DNA of 12,298 bases from Mogibacterium sp. (GTDB taxonomy: Bacteria; Bacillota; Clostridia; Peptostreptococcales; Anaerovoracaceae): contig JAFREV010000011.1 in NCBI GenBank assembly GCA_017434685.1, forward strand, positions 1 through 12,298. Direction: 5' to 3'. This document shows positions 1 through 7,540 of this stretch, piece after piece (position 1 is the stretch's first letter; every line of letters begins with the position of its first letter). Made by a program: the position numbers and the translations under genes. The notes beneath the pieces are model-generated. The model was not told where the DNA came from and ran no database searches. It saw only the letters and a program-made list of their open reading frames with translations.

Positions 1-1
1 C

Positions 2-2428
2 ATTGTCGGCAAAGCACAGTACAGCATCATCCCTAATGAAAAGGGTGAAGCTATCGACGACGCATATCTCTATCGTTTCTCAGAGGACAGATATCTTCTG
101 ATTGTAAACGCAGGAAACACAGACAAAGACCTTGAGCACCTCAACAAAGAGATCAAGAACTTTGACTGCACAATGACAAACATCACCGCTGACTGGGCTT
201 CCGTAGCCGTTCAGGGACCTAAGAGTAAGGAACTCCTGACACAGCTTGCCGGAGGTGTTGCACTCACAGAGCCTGAAAAGAATGCTCTCGGCCATGTTGA
301 CTTCGAAGGTCACGAGGCTTATGTAGCAAAGACAGGTTATACAGGTGAGCCTCTCGGTTACGAAGTATTTGTTAAGACTGCAGACGCTGAATGGTTCTGG
401 AAGAGAATGGAAGAGCTCGGTGCCAAACCTGCAGCTCTCGGCGCTCGTGACACACTGAGACTCGAAGCAGGCATGCCGCTCTACGGTCATGAGATGTATT
501 ATGAACCGGGCGACGAACCTGGTCCTGACGATGTACCTATGCCGATCTTCGCAGTATCACTTGCTAAGTTTGCCGTATCTTTCTCAGAACGCAAGGGTGA
601 CTACATCGGCCGCGAAGCTCTTACTAAGCAGAAAGAAGCTTTTGACAAGGTTCAGAACAGAGACTACAGCATGAGCGACGTTCTTCCAAAGCGCGTAATG
701 CCTATCGCACTCATCGACAGAGGCGTACTGCGTAAAGGAATGGACATATACAGAAACGGCGAGCTCGTCGGTTTCACAACATCGGGCACCATGGTTCCTT
801 ACTACAAAGCTGAGGGCGAAGGTCTCGAGAGCGTAATCACTGACGAAGTCGTTAAGAGATCAATCGGCCTTTGCTACATCAACTGCGACATCCTTCCGGA
901 TGACGAGGTAGAAGTAGACGTAAGAGGCAAGAGAGTTAAGGCTGTTATCGTAGATAAGCATCTCGACACAATGGCACCTCCATATGCCCGTCCGATGATC
1001 TACGGAACAGAAATCAGCGAGATGGAGATCGGCGAGGAGCCAAGAAGCGTCAAGGCTCTGAACCTCCTCAAGAAAGCTGAGACAAACCATCTCTGGAGAC
1101 AGAGAGAGTGCATCAACCTCATTCCATCAGAGAACACACCAAGTAAGGCTGTTCAGATGCTCTCCGCAAGTGACCCGAGTGCACGTTACGCAGAGCACAA
1201 GAAAGTTAAATCCTTCTATGACAAGGACATCTTCTATTATCAGGGAACCAAGTTCATAGATGAGGTAGAGCAGAGAGCAGTTGACGAACTCAAAAAATAC
1301 TTCGGATGTACAGAGGTAGAGACCAGAGTTATCAGCGGACAGATGTCCAATGTCTGCGCATTTTCATCCCTCATGGATTGGAAGAACAGACTCAACAGAA
1401 AACAGACTCCGCAGAGACTCGGATACATCCTCAACAACCACATCATCAAGGGCGGACACCTCTCGGCTCAGCCGATGGGCGCTCTGAAGGATTATGTAGC
1501 TGTTGACCCTAAGACAGAGAGAAACGCAGTTGTTAACTTCCCTGTTCTCAAGGACAACATCTTCAAGATTGACGTTGAAGAGACCAAGAAAGTAATCGAA
1601 GAGTACAAGCCTGAATTCATCATCTTCGGTAAGTCGATGGTAATTCACAAAGAGCCTGTAGCTGAGATCAGAAAATTCGTCGACGACATGGGCCTCGACA
1701 CAACAATCATGTACGATATGGCTCACGTTCTGGGTATCGCAGGCGACTACTTCCAGAAACCGTTCGAAGAGGGTGCTGAGATCGTAACAGGTTCGACTCA
1801 CAAGACATTCTTTGGACCACAGAGAGGTCTCGTAGCCATGAACTACAAAGAGGACGACCTCAAGTACGGCCTCTGGGAAACAGTTGAAAGAAGAGCGTTC
1901 CCGGGCAGCGTATCCAACCACCACCTCGGAACACAGCTCGGACTGTATATGGCAGCTCTCGAGATGAACGAGTTCAAGGATGAGTATCAGAAGGCTGTAA
2001 TCACAAACGCTAAGAACTTCGCTAAGGCACTCAAAGCAGAAGGCCTGAACGTCTGCGGAGATCCTGCAAACGATTACACAGAGACTCACCAGGTACTCGT
2101 ATCCGTCGGATACGGTGAAGGTCCTGAAATCGCAGAGAGACTTGAACAGAACAACATCGTTGTTAACTATCAGGCAACTCCGGACGAAGAAGGATTCACA
2201 GCATCCGGCGCACTCAGAATGGGTGTCAGCGAGATGGTAAGATTCGGATTCGGCGAGGCAGAGTTCAAGAAACTCGCTTCACTGATGGCAGACTGCATCC
2301 TGAGAAACAAGAATGTCAAGGATGACGTTGCGAAGTTCAGAAGTGAATATACAAAGATGCACTACTGCTTCGACGACAAGGAATTCCTCGATACTCTCGA
2401 AGCTTTCGCAGGCAAGATCGGATTCTAG
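2..2428 (+). CDS. Fused glycine cleavage T-protein (GcvT) / serine hydroxymethyltransferase (SHMT), 5' end outside window
   Basis: The reading frame is open from the window edge, so only the last 808 codons are visible; about 80 N-terminal GcvT residues are missing by comparison with E. coli GcvT. Numbering visible residues from base 2, the GcvT part spans about 1-325. It shows the IDD motif near residue 20 that carries the folate-contacting Asp, the TGYTGEP loop, and LGARDTLRLEAGM. The SHMT part spans about 355-808. It shows INLIPSEN, the PLP-stacking His in GGHL (486), the Asp of DMAHVLG (572), the PLP lysine in THKT (601) and the carboxylate-binding Arg of RMG (739). GcvT releases ammonia and 5,10-methylene-THF from the aminomethyl group on H-protein; SHMT interconverts glycine plus methylene-THF with serine. 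Joining them suggests channelling (inference). The SHMT part is divergent and resembles the archaeal-like branch more than E. coli GlyA. No frameshift is seen at the junction near bases 970-1060. Confidence 0.9.
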   Translation: MVGKAQYSIIPNEKGEAIDDAYLYRFSEDRYLLIVNAGNTDKDLEHLNKEIKNFDCTMTNITADWASVAVQGPKSKELLTQLAGGVALTEPEKNALGHVDFEGHEAYVAKTGYTGEPLGYEVFVKTADAEWFWKRMEELGAKPAALGARDTLRLEAGMPLYGHEMYYEPGDEPGPDDVPMPIFAVSLAKFAVSFSERKGDYIGREALTKQKEAFDKVQNRDYSMSDVLPKRVMPIALIDRGVLRKGMDIYRNGELVGFTTSGTMVPYYKAEGEGLESVITDEVVKRSIGLCYINCDILPDDEVEVDVRGKRVKAVIVDKHLDTMAPPYARPMIYGTEISEMEIGEEPRSVKALNLLKKAETNHLWRQRECINLIPSENTPSKAVQMLSASDPSARYAEHKKVKSFYDKDIFYYQGTKFIDEVEQRAVDELKKYFGCTEVETRVISGQMSNVCAFSSLMDWKNRLNRKQTPQRLGYILNNHIIKGGHLSAQPMGALKDYVAVDPKTERNAVVNFPVLKDNIFKIDVEETKKVIEEYKPEFIIFGKSMVIHKEPVAEIRKFVDDMGLDTTIMYDMAHVLGIAGDYFQKPFEEGAEIVTGSTHKTFFGPQRGLVAMNYKEDDLKYGLWETVERRAFPGSVSNHHLGTQLGLYMAALEMNEFKDEYQKAVITNAKNFAKALKAEGLNVCGDPANDYTETHQVLVSVGYGEGPEIAERLEQNNIVVNYQATPDEEGFTASGALRMGVSEMVRFGFGEAEFKKLASLMADCILRNKNVKDDVAKFRSEYTKMHYCFDDKEFLDTLEAFAGKIGF

Positions 2429-2463
2429 TTCGAGGAAATCATTAAGGGTATGACCATGAGGAA

Positions 2464-2469
2464 GGGAGG
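2464..2469 (+). promoter_or_regulatory. Ribosome binding site fixing the start of the small peptide gene
   Basis: GGGAGG lies six bases before the ATG at 2476. Two nearer-upstream ATGs (2450, 2456) are in another frame, so this site decides the start. It is good evidence that the 76-codon gene is translated. Confidence 0.75.
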
Positions 2470-2475
2470 ACTGAA

Positions 2476-2706
2476 ATGCAAGACAAGATGAAACTGAGAG
2501 ATTTCATTGAAGCTAAGGAGCTTAAACCCGATGAACTTGACAGCATAGCGGGCGGTGTTGTGTGGAATGACCTGACGCCGGAAGAGCAAAAACGCTTTAA
2601 TGAACTGAATGAAAAAGCTGTAAAAGTAGAATCGGCAGATGATCCTGCATACAAAGAATTCTGGGCTTTCCTGCATGAGATGGAGAGAAAGTACGGCAAC
2701 TGTTAG
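2476..2706 (+). CDS. Small acidic peptide with a double-glycine leader motif (putative secreted peptide or RiPP-like precursor)
   Basis: This 76-residue protein has a strong ribosome binding site and begins 47 bases after the GcvT-SHMT stop, so it may be co-transcribed. Residues 15-27 (ELKPDELDSIAGG) match the classic double-glycine leader pattern (E-L-x-x-I-A-G-G) used by bacteriocin, pheromone and some RiPP precursors exported by peptidase-containing ABC transporters. Cleavage after Gly27 would release a 49-residue peptide. That peptide is rich in Glu, Asp and Lys, appears helical, has several aromatic residues (Trp30, Phe41, Tyr59, Phe62, Trp63, Phe65, Tyr73), and has its only Cys as the very last residue (Cys76). 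The core is not glycine-rich or hydrophobic like class II bacteriocins. No transporter, maturase or immunity gene is visible in the window. I do not recognise a named family; it could also be an ordinary small cytoplasmic protein with a chance motif. Confidence 0.7.
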   Translation: MQDKMKLRDFIEAKELKPDELDSIAGGVVWNDLTPEEQKRFNELNEKAVKVESADDPAYKEFWAFLHEMERKYGNC

Positions 2707-2743
2707 TTCTAACATAAAAATGCTCAGTTTGTATAATGCGACA

Positions 2744-2787
2744 AACAAAACATCCGGGGCATTTGCTCCAATGTCATTAAGATAAGG
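2744..2787 (-). repeat. Left copy of an approximately 40-bp repeat (inverted relative to 7541-7581)
   Basis: Read on the minus strand this stretch contains CCTTATCTTAATGACATTGG, then CCGGATGTTTTGTT. The plus strand at 7541-7581 contains CCTTAACTTAATGACGTTGG, then CCGGATGTTTGTT. The two blocks match at nearly every base and differ by two bases in the central spacing. The repeat lies just outside the transposase remnant, so it may be an insertion-sequence end (inference). Confidence 0.6.
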
Positions 2788-2821
2788 GACTTGAACGCTC
2801 GACATCCCTCGACATTGGTTA

Positions 2822-2846
2822 ATCCGGCTGAAATCCATTAAGTTAA
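2822..2846 (-). repeat. Shorter third copy of the repeat motif
   Basis: On the minus strand this reads CTTAACTTAATGGATTTCAG followed by CCGGAT. It shares the CTTA(A/T)CTTAATG block and the CCGGAT block with the copies at 2744-2787 (same strand) and 7541-7581 (opposite strand), with a shorter, different middle. Confidence 0.45.
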
Positions 2847-2865
2847 GAAATGGACCAAGAAAAAC

Positions 2866-2906
2866 AGAGTCCGCATCCGCTTTTCGTAAGCGAGCGGGCT
2901 CTTTTT
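2866..2906 (+). terminator. Rho-independent terminator, probably bidirectional
   Basis: AGAGTCCGC pairs with GCGGGCTCT (one G-T wobble) and CGCTT (2878-2882) with AAGCG (2888-2892) around the loop TTCGT; five Ts follow at 2902-2906. On the minus strand a run of five Ts also follows the hairpin (2861-2864 region, beyond one G). It can end plus-strand transcripts from the GcvT-SHMT and peptide genes and minus-strand transcripts from the transposase remnant. Confidence 0.7.
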
Positions 2907-2969
2907 CTGCGCCGAGGATCGCATTCCAGCCTATTTCATATACAACAAGCGGACGGAAGGTATCTCCGT

Positions 2970-4100
2970 CTATGCTGCTACTCTGTATGTAAACATGATT
3001 GGGTTCATTCTCTTGTTGAGCTTTCTCTTGTCGCTCCTGCCTTCTCTGACAGGGAGAATGTACCGTGCGATCAGAGACGCAACATCAGGAGGTGGTCTGT
3101 AAGATGGAAGCGCAAAGAAGTCTCGATTCCCCAACGGAGGTGATAAAGCTCTTTTAGCTTCTCGGGTGGGAAAGCGTTTCTATCTAAAGAAGTAACGAGC
3201 GTCTCATATTCGCCCGGAGATATCTTAAACCGGACAACTCTGTAGCTGAACTGAAACGGTGATTCGAAGTCCCATGTGACCTGCTTGTCCAAGCCGCGTT
3301 TTGATGGACCTCGGACATATTTAGCCTTACCCTCTGCAAAATCTTTCTGATCCTGCTTTGTCTGCGTAGTCCTGAGTTCAAATGAAACAGCAATGTCCCA
3401 GTCGGACATCGGCATGTCTCGTACTTCCTTTATTCTTAACGCGAATAAGATAGTCGAGGTTGTCGGTTCTGTGTATATGCTCATAAAGGCCAAAACACTC
3501 ATAGCCTCTATCGGCGATGAGAATAGCCTTATCTCTAAACTCGCTTCTTACAACCATAGAAATCGCAGCTCTAATTTCATGCTCTTTGGGAGCGGGTTGA
3601 ACGAGCGCATCAAAGTATGTCTTATTAAGCACATCATACACAGCGTTAAGTTGGAACTGGTTATAGTCGCTTTTGACCAAATATGTATCGGATTCCGGGT
3701 TCTTGGCAATGTTGATATCACTGGCGTCTACAGCGAGTAGGCGATAGCCATCATAGTTATTAGTATCCAGATGCGAAGATGCGTCATTGAACTTGCGGAA
3801 AAGATAATCAAAAGCCTCTGCCCTTATCTTTGCTCTTTGCTGTACGAATGCAGATGAGGTTGCAGTTTCGACATCTCCGCCGAAATATGTGTAGAGCTCC
3901 TTGCTGATTGAGCCGCCCTTCATAGACAAAATAAGGTTTATAAGCGTCTCCATGTCGAGCTTACGTCTTCTGGTAAAATCACGAACAGGATCGACGATAA
4001 AACCTGACGGCTTTTTTGCCATCTCGGCTACAGCTTCTTTAAGAGATTCTTTCAGCTCAATTGCTATTTGGTTGTCATATTTCTTTCTATCTTTCTTCAT
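2970..4100 (-). pseudogene. IS4-family transposase, broken by a frameshift and an internal deletion
   Basis: Three minus-strand reading frames together give an IS4-type DDE transposase. Segment one (about 4100-3430) runs from MKKDRKKYDN through DFTRRRKLD, SAFVQQRAKI and the catalytic Asp regions YRLLAVDASD and ILIADRGYE to LIRVKN. Near 3425-3434 the frame shifts; removing one base restores it. Segment two (about 3430-3100) continues to SYRVVRFKI and YHLRWGIETS, which holds the catalytic Glu of the Y-(2)-R-(3)-E-(6)-K signature. The following FRELK-type block and about 70 residues normal for the family are missing. Segment three (about 3100-2970, a third frame) is the family C-terminus: PPDV, RYILPVREGR, FTYRVAA, then stop. 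The 4100 start is chosen because homology begins there; a TTG at 4167-4169 extends the frame but has no ribosome binding site. The gene should be inactive. Confidence 0.88.
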
Positions 4101-4262
4101 TATTATCTCAGGAGCAATTGTCTTTACCCTTATTCGTGATAAAATGCAATTAAAGACGGATAGACGCAAAGTTTGTCTGTCGGGGATGTAGCATCGGAAG
4201 AGTCGCCAAACTTTTCACCGGTGCTATTATTTTGTTCTTTTTTGCGAGTTTTTTATGGTGTA

Positions 4263-4290
4263 ATTGTAGTATAAAAGCCTGTAATTTCAA
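4263..4290 (-). promoter_or_regulatory. Possible promoter of the transposase gene
   Basis: On the minus strand TTGAAA (4285-4290) is followed after 16 bases by TACAAT (4263-4268). It points towards the transposase and would start transcripts near 4256. Both boxes deviate slightly from consensus. Confidence 0.4.
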
Positions 4291-4367
4291 GGCTTGCACG
4301 CAAAAAATAACGAGAAACATTTTGTTCGTTTTTTCGAAAAAATGCGGTTTTTAGCGATATTCTCTCG

Positions 4368-4397
4368 TTGTATGTAGGACGCGCGGTGATATATAAT
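4368..4397 (+). promoter_or_regulatory. Possible promoter of the restriction-modification operon
   Basis: TTGTAT (4368-4373) is followed after 18 bases by a perfect TATAAT (4392-4397). Transcription would start near 4404, on top of the AAAGGAGG ribosome binding site (4404-4411), giving a very short leader. This proximity may mean the true promoter lies further upstream. Confidence 0.4.
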
Positions 4398-4417
4398 ATC
4401 TCAAAAGGAGGATGGTT

Positions 4418-6379
4418 ATGAGATATCTAGGAAACAAAGAGTCTTTAACAGAAACAATTAAAGATGTCATAGTTTCTAAATGCAATATTAACCGCGATAC
4501 CGTTTTTTTTGATGCGTTTTGTGGTATGGGCTCTGTAGCAAATGCGTTCAAAGGCGAGTGCGAGTTGGTTGTAAATGATTCTCTTTCCTGTGCGACCACT
4601 TTCACAACTGGTCGCATAGTTGCATCATCTTGCAGTTTCTCGGATTTAGAGTTTGATCCTTTTTCCTTTTTAAATAATTCTAAAGATACAGTATATGGAT
4701 TTTTCTACAAGAATTATTCGCCAGGCGGTTCAAACAGAATGTATTTCACCCCGCAAAATGCTGCTCGCATTGATTTCTTCAGAGAGACTATTGAGACATG
4801 GAAATCTAACAATCTAATAAATGAAAATGAGTATCGCTATTTACTTGCATGCTTGCTGGAATCCGTTTCAGCTGTTTCTAACACTGCTGGCGTTTACGGA
4901 GCTTTTCTTAAGGAATGGGACGCGCGGGCGTTGAAGGAAATTGTTTTTATTGATATAGATGATGGGACAACCTGTGTAAATGGAGTCTCTGCGTATAGCG
5001 ACAGGATTGAGGAAATTATCGCCGATATTGATTGCGACATTCTATATTTAGATCCGCCATACACTCAAAATCAATATGGAACACAGTATCATCTCCTTGA
5101 AACGTTAATACTTAATGATAAGCCTTCGGAACTCAGCAAAGTTACAGGCTCTCGAAAGACAGCGCCAATGCGTTCTGACTGGTCTAGGGTTTATAAGTCC
5201 CACATACTTCTTGACAGGGTTATAGCATTGACAAAGGCCGAGCATGTATTCCTCAGCTACAATAATGCAGGAGATATGAGCAAGGAATATATAGAAGCCG
5301 TATTTAAAAGATATGGTGTCGAGGGAACATATGAGTGCGTAAAGGTACCATATAAAAAGTACGAGAACTGGAAGTCGGATAACCACGATATGCATTTCGA
5401 GTATTTATTTTATATCAAAAAAAAGCCGACAAGCGAAGTTGTATATGAATCCCCATTAAACTACATAGGAAGCAAGGCTAAGGTTGTAAATGATATTAGA
5501 GCAAGCCTTATAAGCAACTTCGACACTTTTGTAGACCTTTTCGGCGGAGGAATGAATGTCGGCGCAAATATTGCCTGCGAGAAAATTGTTTACAATGACA
5601 TAAACCATATTGTCAAAGATCTCATAGAGTCGTTTAGAAAATATGATACTTATGAATACATTGTGTATGTAAAGAAATTTATAGAGAAACATCGCCTTGA
5701 AAAAGGCAATAAGGAAACGTACTTGGAGGCTCGAGCGTATTACAATTCCCTGCCTATAGAAAAGCGGGATATCAGGATGCTGTTTGCTATTATCTTGTAT
5801 AGTTTCCAGCAGCAGATTCGATTCAATGGCAAACTCGAATACAATAACCCAGCAGGGATTCGATGGTTCAACGATTGTATTCTCGCCAAGCTTATAAGCT
5901 TCAGTCGCATATTAAAGGATAGAGAAGTAACCTTTGAAAGCGTTGATTTTTCGGAAATAGAAAGTTGCGTCCCTTTTAACAAAAAAACATTGGTTTACCT
6001 TGATCCGCCATATATGTTAACTACCGGAAGTTATAATGACGGAAAACGAGGTTTTAAAGGCTGGGACACAAGCTTAGAGAAAGAGCTTTTCAATTTCATA
6101 GATGGGCTCTCAGAGAGAAACATCCCGTGCATTTTATCATATGTTTACGAGCACAAGGGGGAGACCAATACAAATCTCAAACAATGGGTAGAAAAAAACG
6201 GATATAATTGTGTTCCCCTCGGTGATGTGGTTGGAATATCCGGGAAACCTAGAAAGGAGATGCTGATACTGAATTATGAAATATTACAGGAAACCAAAAT
6301 TCATAATAAAGAAGAACATGCAAAAATCTCAAGCAACAGGCGTGTATTTCGATTCGTTGCTGCCGCGTGCTATCCTTGA
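4418..6379 (+). CDS. Two-headed DNA N6-adenine methyltransferase (M.FokI-like, two D12-class domains), type IIS candidate
   Basis: The protein has 653 residues from the ATG at 4418, chosen because AAAGGAGG ends six bases upstream; the ATG at 4412 abuts that site. Two complete methylase modules are visible. Module one (about 1-335) has RYLGNK (2-7), the SAM loop DAFCGMG (32-38) and catalytic DPPY (212-215). Module two (about 345-621) has NYIGSK (348-353), DLFGGG (373-378) and DPPY (529-532) followed by the stretch MLTTGSYNDG. Both are D12-class adenine methylases with FxG before DPPY. This matches M.FokI and M.StsI, where each half methylates one strand of an asymmetric site; the length is also similar. 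I infer that it methylates adenines in both strands of a non-palindromic site. Residues after about 621 are a 31-residue tail that overlaps the next gene and is not typical of the family. The gene is AT-rich compared with the host genes. Confidence 0.92.
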   Translation: MRYLGNKESLTETIKDVIVSKCNINRDTVFFDAFCGMGSVANAFKGECELVVNDSLSCATTFTTGRIVASSCSFSDLEFDPFSFLNNSKDTVYGFFYKNYSPGGSNRMYFTPQNAARIDFFRETIETWKSNNLINENEYRYLLACLLESVSAVSNTAGVYGAFLKEWDARALKEIVFIDIDDGTTCVNGVSAYSDRIEEIIADIDCDILYLDPPYTQNQYGTQYHLLETLILNDKPSELSKVTGSRKTAPMRSDWSRVYKSHILLDRVIALTKAEHVFLSYNNAGDMSKEYIEAVFKRYGVEGTYECVKVPYKKYENWKSDNHDMHFEYLFYIKKKPTSEVVYESPLNYIGSKAKVVNDIRASLISNFDTFVDLFGGGMNVGANIACEKIVYNDINHIVKDLIESFRKYDTYEYIVYVKKFIEKHRLEKGNKETYLEARAYYNSLPIEKRDIRMLFAIILYSFQQQIRFNGKLEYNNPAGIRWFNDCILAKLISFSRILKDREVTFESVDFSEIESCVPFNKKTLVYLDPPYMLTTGSYNDGKRGFKGWDTSLEKELFNFIDGLSERNIPCILSYVYEHKGETNTNLKQWVEKNGYNCVPLGDVVGISGKPRKEMLILNYEILQETKIHNKEEHAKISSNRRVFRFVAAACYP

Positions 6380-7466
6380 TGACGTTTGCTTTCAAATAAC
6401 CAAGAAAAAGAAATACGATGTGGAGTTTGTAGATAATGATTATACAGACGAATTCCTGCCAAGATCTTACAATAAAGGTCGTCTTGGAATGCTGTTGTAT
6501 GAAGATACTGCAAATTTCATCAGCTTTTCAGACAATACTGGTGCGGGAAGAAACTCCTCAATTCAAAGCGCGACAACTGCATTTAATCTTTTCTACAGCA
6601 ATTCGCACAATAAGAAGCGGCTTTTCTTTTACTTTCTCCCTTGCAGCGGACAAGATTCGACGGCATACCATCTGTTCGTGTACCGCTTAATGAAGACCGC
6701 GGGGTTTGATTTCATCAACACGCCTTCCTGCGGGCAAAGAATACTTCCCTTCAGTTCAATAGAAGATATCATATTGGCGAGAAGAATCAACGCCGCGGCT
6801 AACCCTGGGAACAATTCAACATTCATTGTTAAAGAAAATGCTCATGACTATTCCATTTATGGCAAGACATATGGAGCAAACAAGTACGAGACAAGCATCA
6901 TAAGTTACGCTATAAGTAATATATTGTCCACCGAGGATAATGTAACGCTCTATGAGTACAATGAGCGAGACTTGAAAGAGCTTCCAAGGGCTTCGCTTGA
7001 CGTACTTGATGCGATGGGGAATATAAATGTCGTTAACATTGATGATGAATTAGAAAAGAAAGAGTTGAATGAGAATGACAGTTTAAGATCGCCGAAATTC
7101 AACGCACGTCTTCTGGATAGATTGGGCGAAAGACATTGCGTTCTTTGCGAGTGCGGAATATCTGAAATCATTCAGGGAGCGCATCTTTGGCCAGTTTCTG
7201 CAATCAAAAAAATGACAACTCTTTCGGACGACGAAAAGCTGGAATACGCAACAGATGGCGAAAATGGACTTTGGATGTGCCAAAACCATCACAAGCTGTT
7301 TGATTCGCACATTTTACTTTTATCTGAAAGCGGGGACGTTTCTTACAAACCAACGATGGATAAGGAGGCTACGGACTATATGGATTCGGTAACAACGGTA
7401 ACGAAGCTGGACCCGCTCATTATTACAGGAAAATATAAGGATTATATCCGAAGAAGATATGCATAA
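6318..7466 (+). CDS. HNH-family restriction endonuclease, partner of the double methyltransferase
   Basis: From the ATG at 6318 the protein has 382 residues. The frame also allows an ATG at 6276 (396 residues), but that start lies 16 bases from the nearest AAAGGAG; at 6318 only a weak AAAGAAG is seen, so the start is uncertain. The C-terminal third carries an HNH fold: Cys-x2-Cys (274-277), GAHLWPVS with the first His at 289, DGENGLWMC with Asn at 316, and CQNHHKLFD with Cys321 and His324/325. The Cys pairs probably bind a structural zinc. The N-terminal 250 residues match no family I recognise and would hold target recognition (inference). The gene overlaps the methyltransferase by 62 bases and is followed by a terminator, as expected for a two-gene restriction-modification operon. 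FokI and StsI use a PD-(D/E)XK nuclease, so an HNH partner differs from those models. It could be an accessory nuclease instead. Confidence 0.8.
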   Translation: MQKSQATGVYFDSLLPRAILDDVCFQITKKKKYDVEFVDNDYTDEFLPRSYNKGRLGMLLYEDTANFISFSDNTGAGRNSSIQSATTAFNLFYSNSHNKKRLFFYFLPCSGQDSTAYHLFVYRLMKTAGFDFINTPSCGQRILPFSSIEDIILARRINAAANPGNNSTFIVKENAHDYSIYGKTYGANKYETSIISYAISNILSTEDNVTLYEYNERDLKELPRASLDVLDAMGNINVVNIDDELEKKELNENDSLRSPKFNARLLDRLGERHCVLCECGISEIIQGAHLWPVSAIKKMTTLSDDEKLEYATDGENGLWMCQNHHKLFDSHILLLSESGDVSYKPTMDKEATDYMDSVTTVTKLDPLIITGKYKDYIRRRYA

Positions 7467-7487
7467 CTCCAAACCTCACAAAAAACA

Positions 7488-7523
7488 CCCCCCTCGATTT
7501 TTTTAATCGAAGGGGCGTCTTTT
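7488..7523 (+). terminator. Rho-independent terminator of the restriction-modification operon
   Basis: TCGATT (7494-7499) pairs perfectly with AATCGA (7505-7510) around a T5 loop, extended by C4/G4 pairing past one bulged or mismatched base. TCTTTTTG follows. It starts about 20 bases after the nuclease stop codon. Confidence 0.75.
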
Positions 7524-7540
7524 TGTTTGGAGCCACAACG

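Larger units (their letters stand above)
4101..4417. other. AT-rich intergenic region between the divergent transposase remnant and the methyltransferase gene
   Basis: No gene is visible. It holds the palindrome CACCGGTG (4216-4223), the possible minus-strand promoter (4263-4290), a small stem AAGCCT/AGGCTT (4275-4295), the perfect palindrome TTTTTTCGAAAAAA (4329-4342), and the plus-strand promoter and ribosome binding site of the methyltransferase. I could not find a convincing right end of the insertion sequence here, nor a control-protein (C-protein) gene. Confidence 0.6.

Noticed and set aside
1364..2089. Open frame of 241 codons on the minus strand
   Set aside because: It lies entirely opposite the SHMT domain, whose motifs are unmistakable, and its translation shows no family features.
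2425..2838. Open frame of 137 codons on the minus strand
   Set aside because: It is antisense to the double-glycine peptide gene, which has a strong ribosome binding site and a sensible protein sequence.
2850..3143. Open frame of 97 codons on the plus strand
   Set aside because: It covers the terminator and the antisense of the transposase tail and has no ribosome binding site.
3425..3434. Programmed ribosomal frameshift in the transposase
   Set aside because: The sequence lacks a good slippery run followed by a structure, IS4 transposases are normally made from one frame, and the gene has a second, clearly degenerative defect.
6318..7466. FokI-type nuclease expected as partner of the double methylase
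   Set aside because: The C-terminal motifs are those of an HNH fold (His, Asn, His with Cys pairs), not of PD-(D/E)XK.
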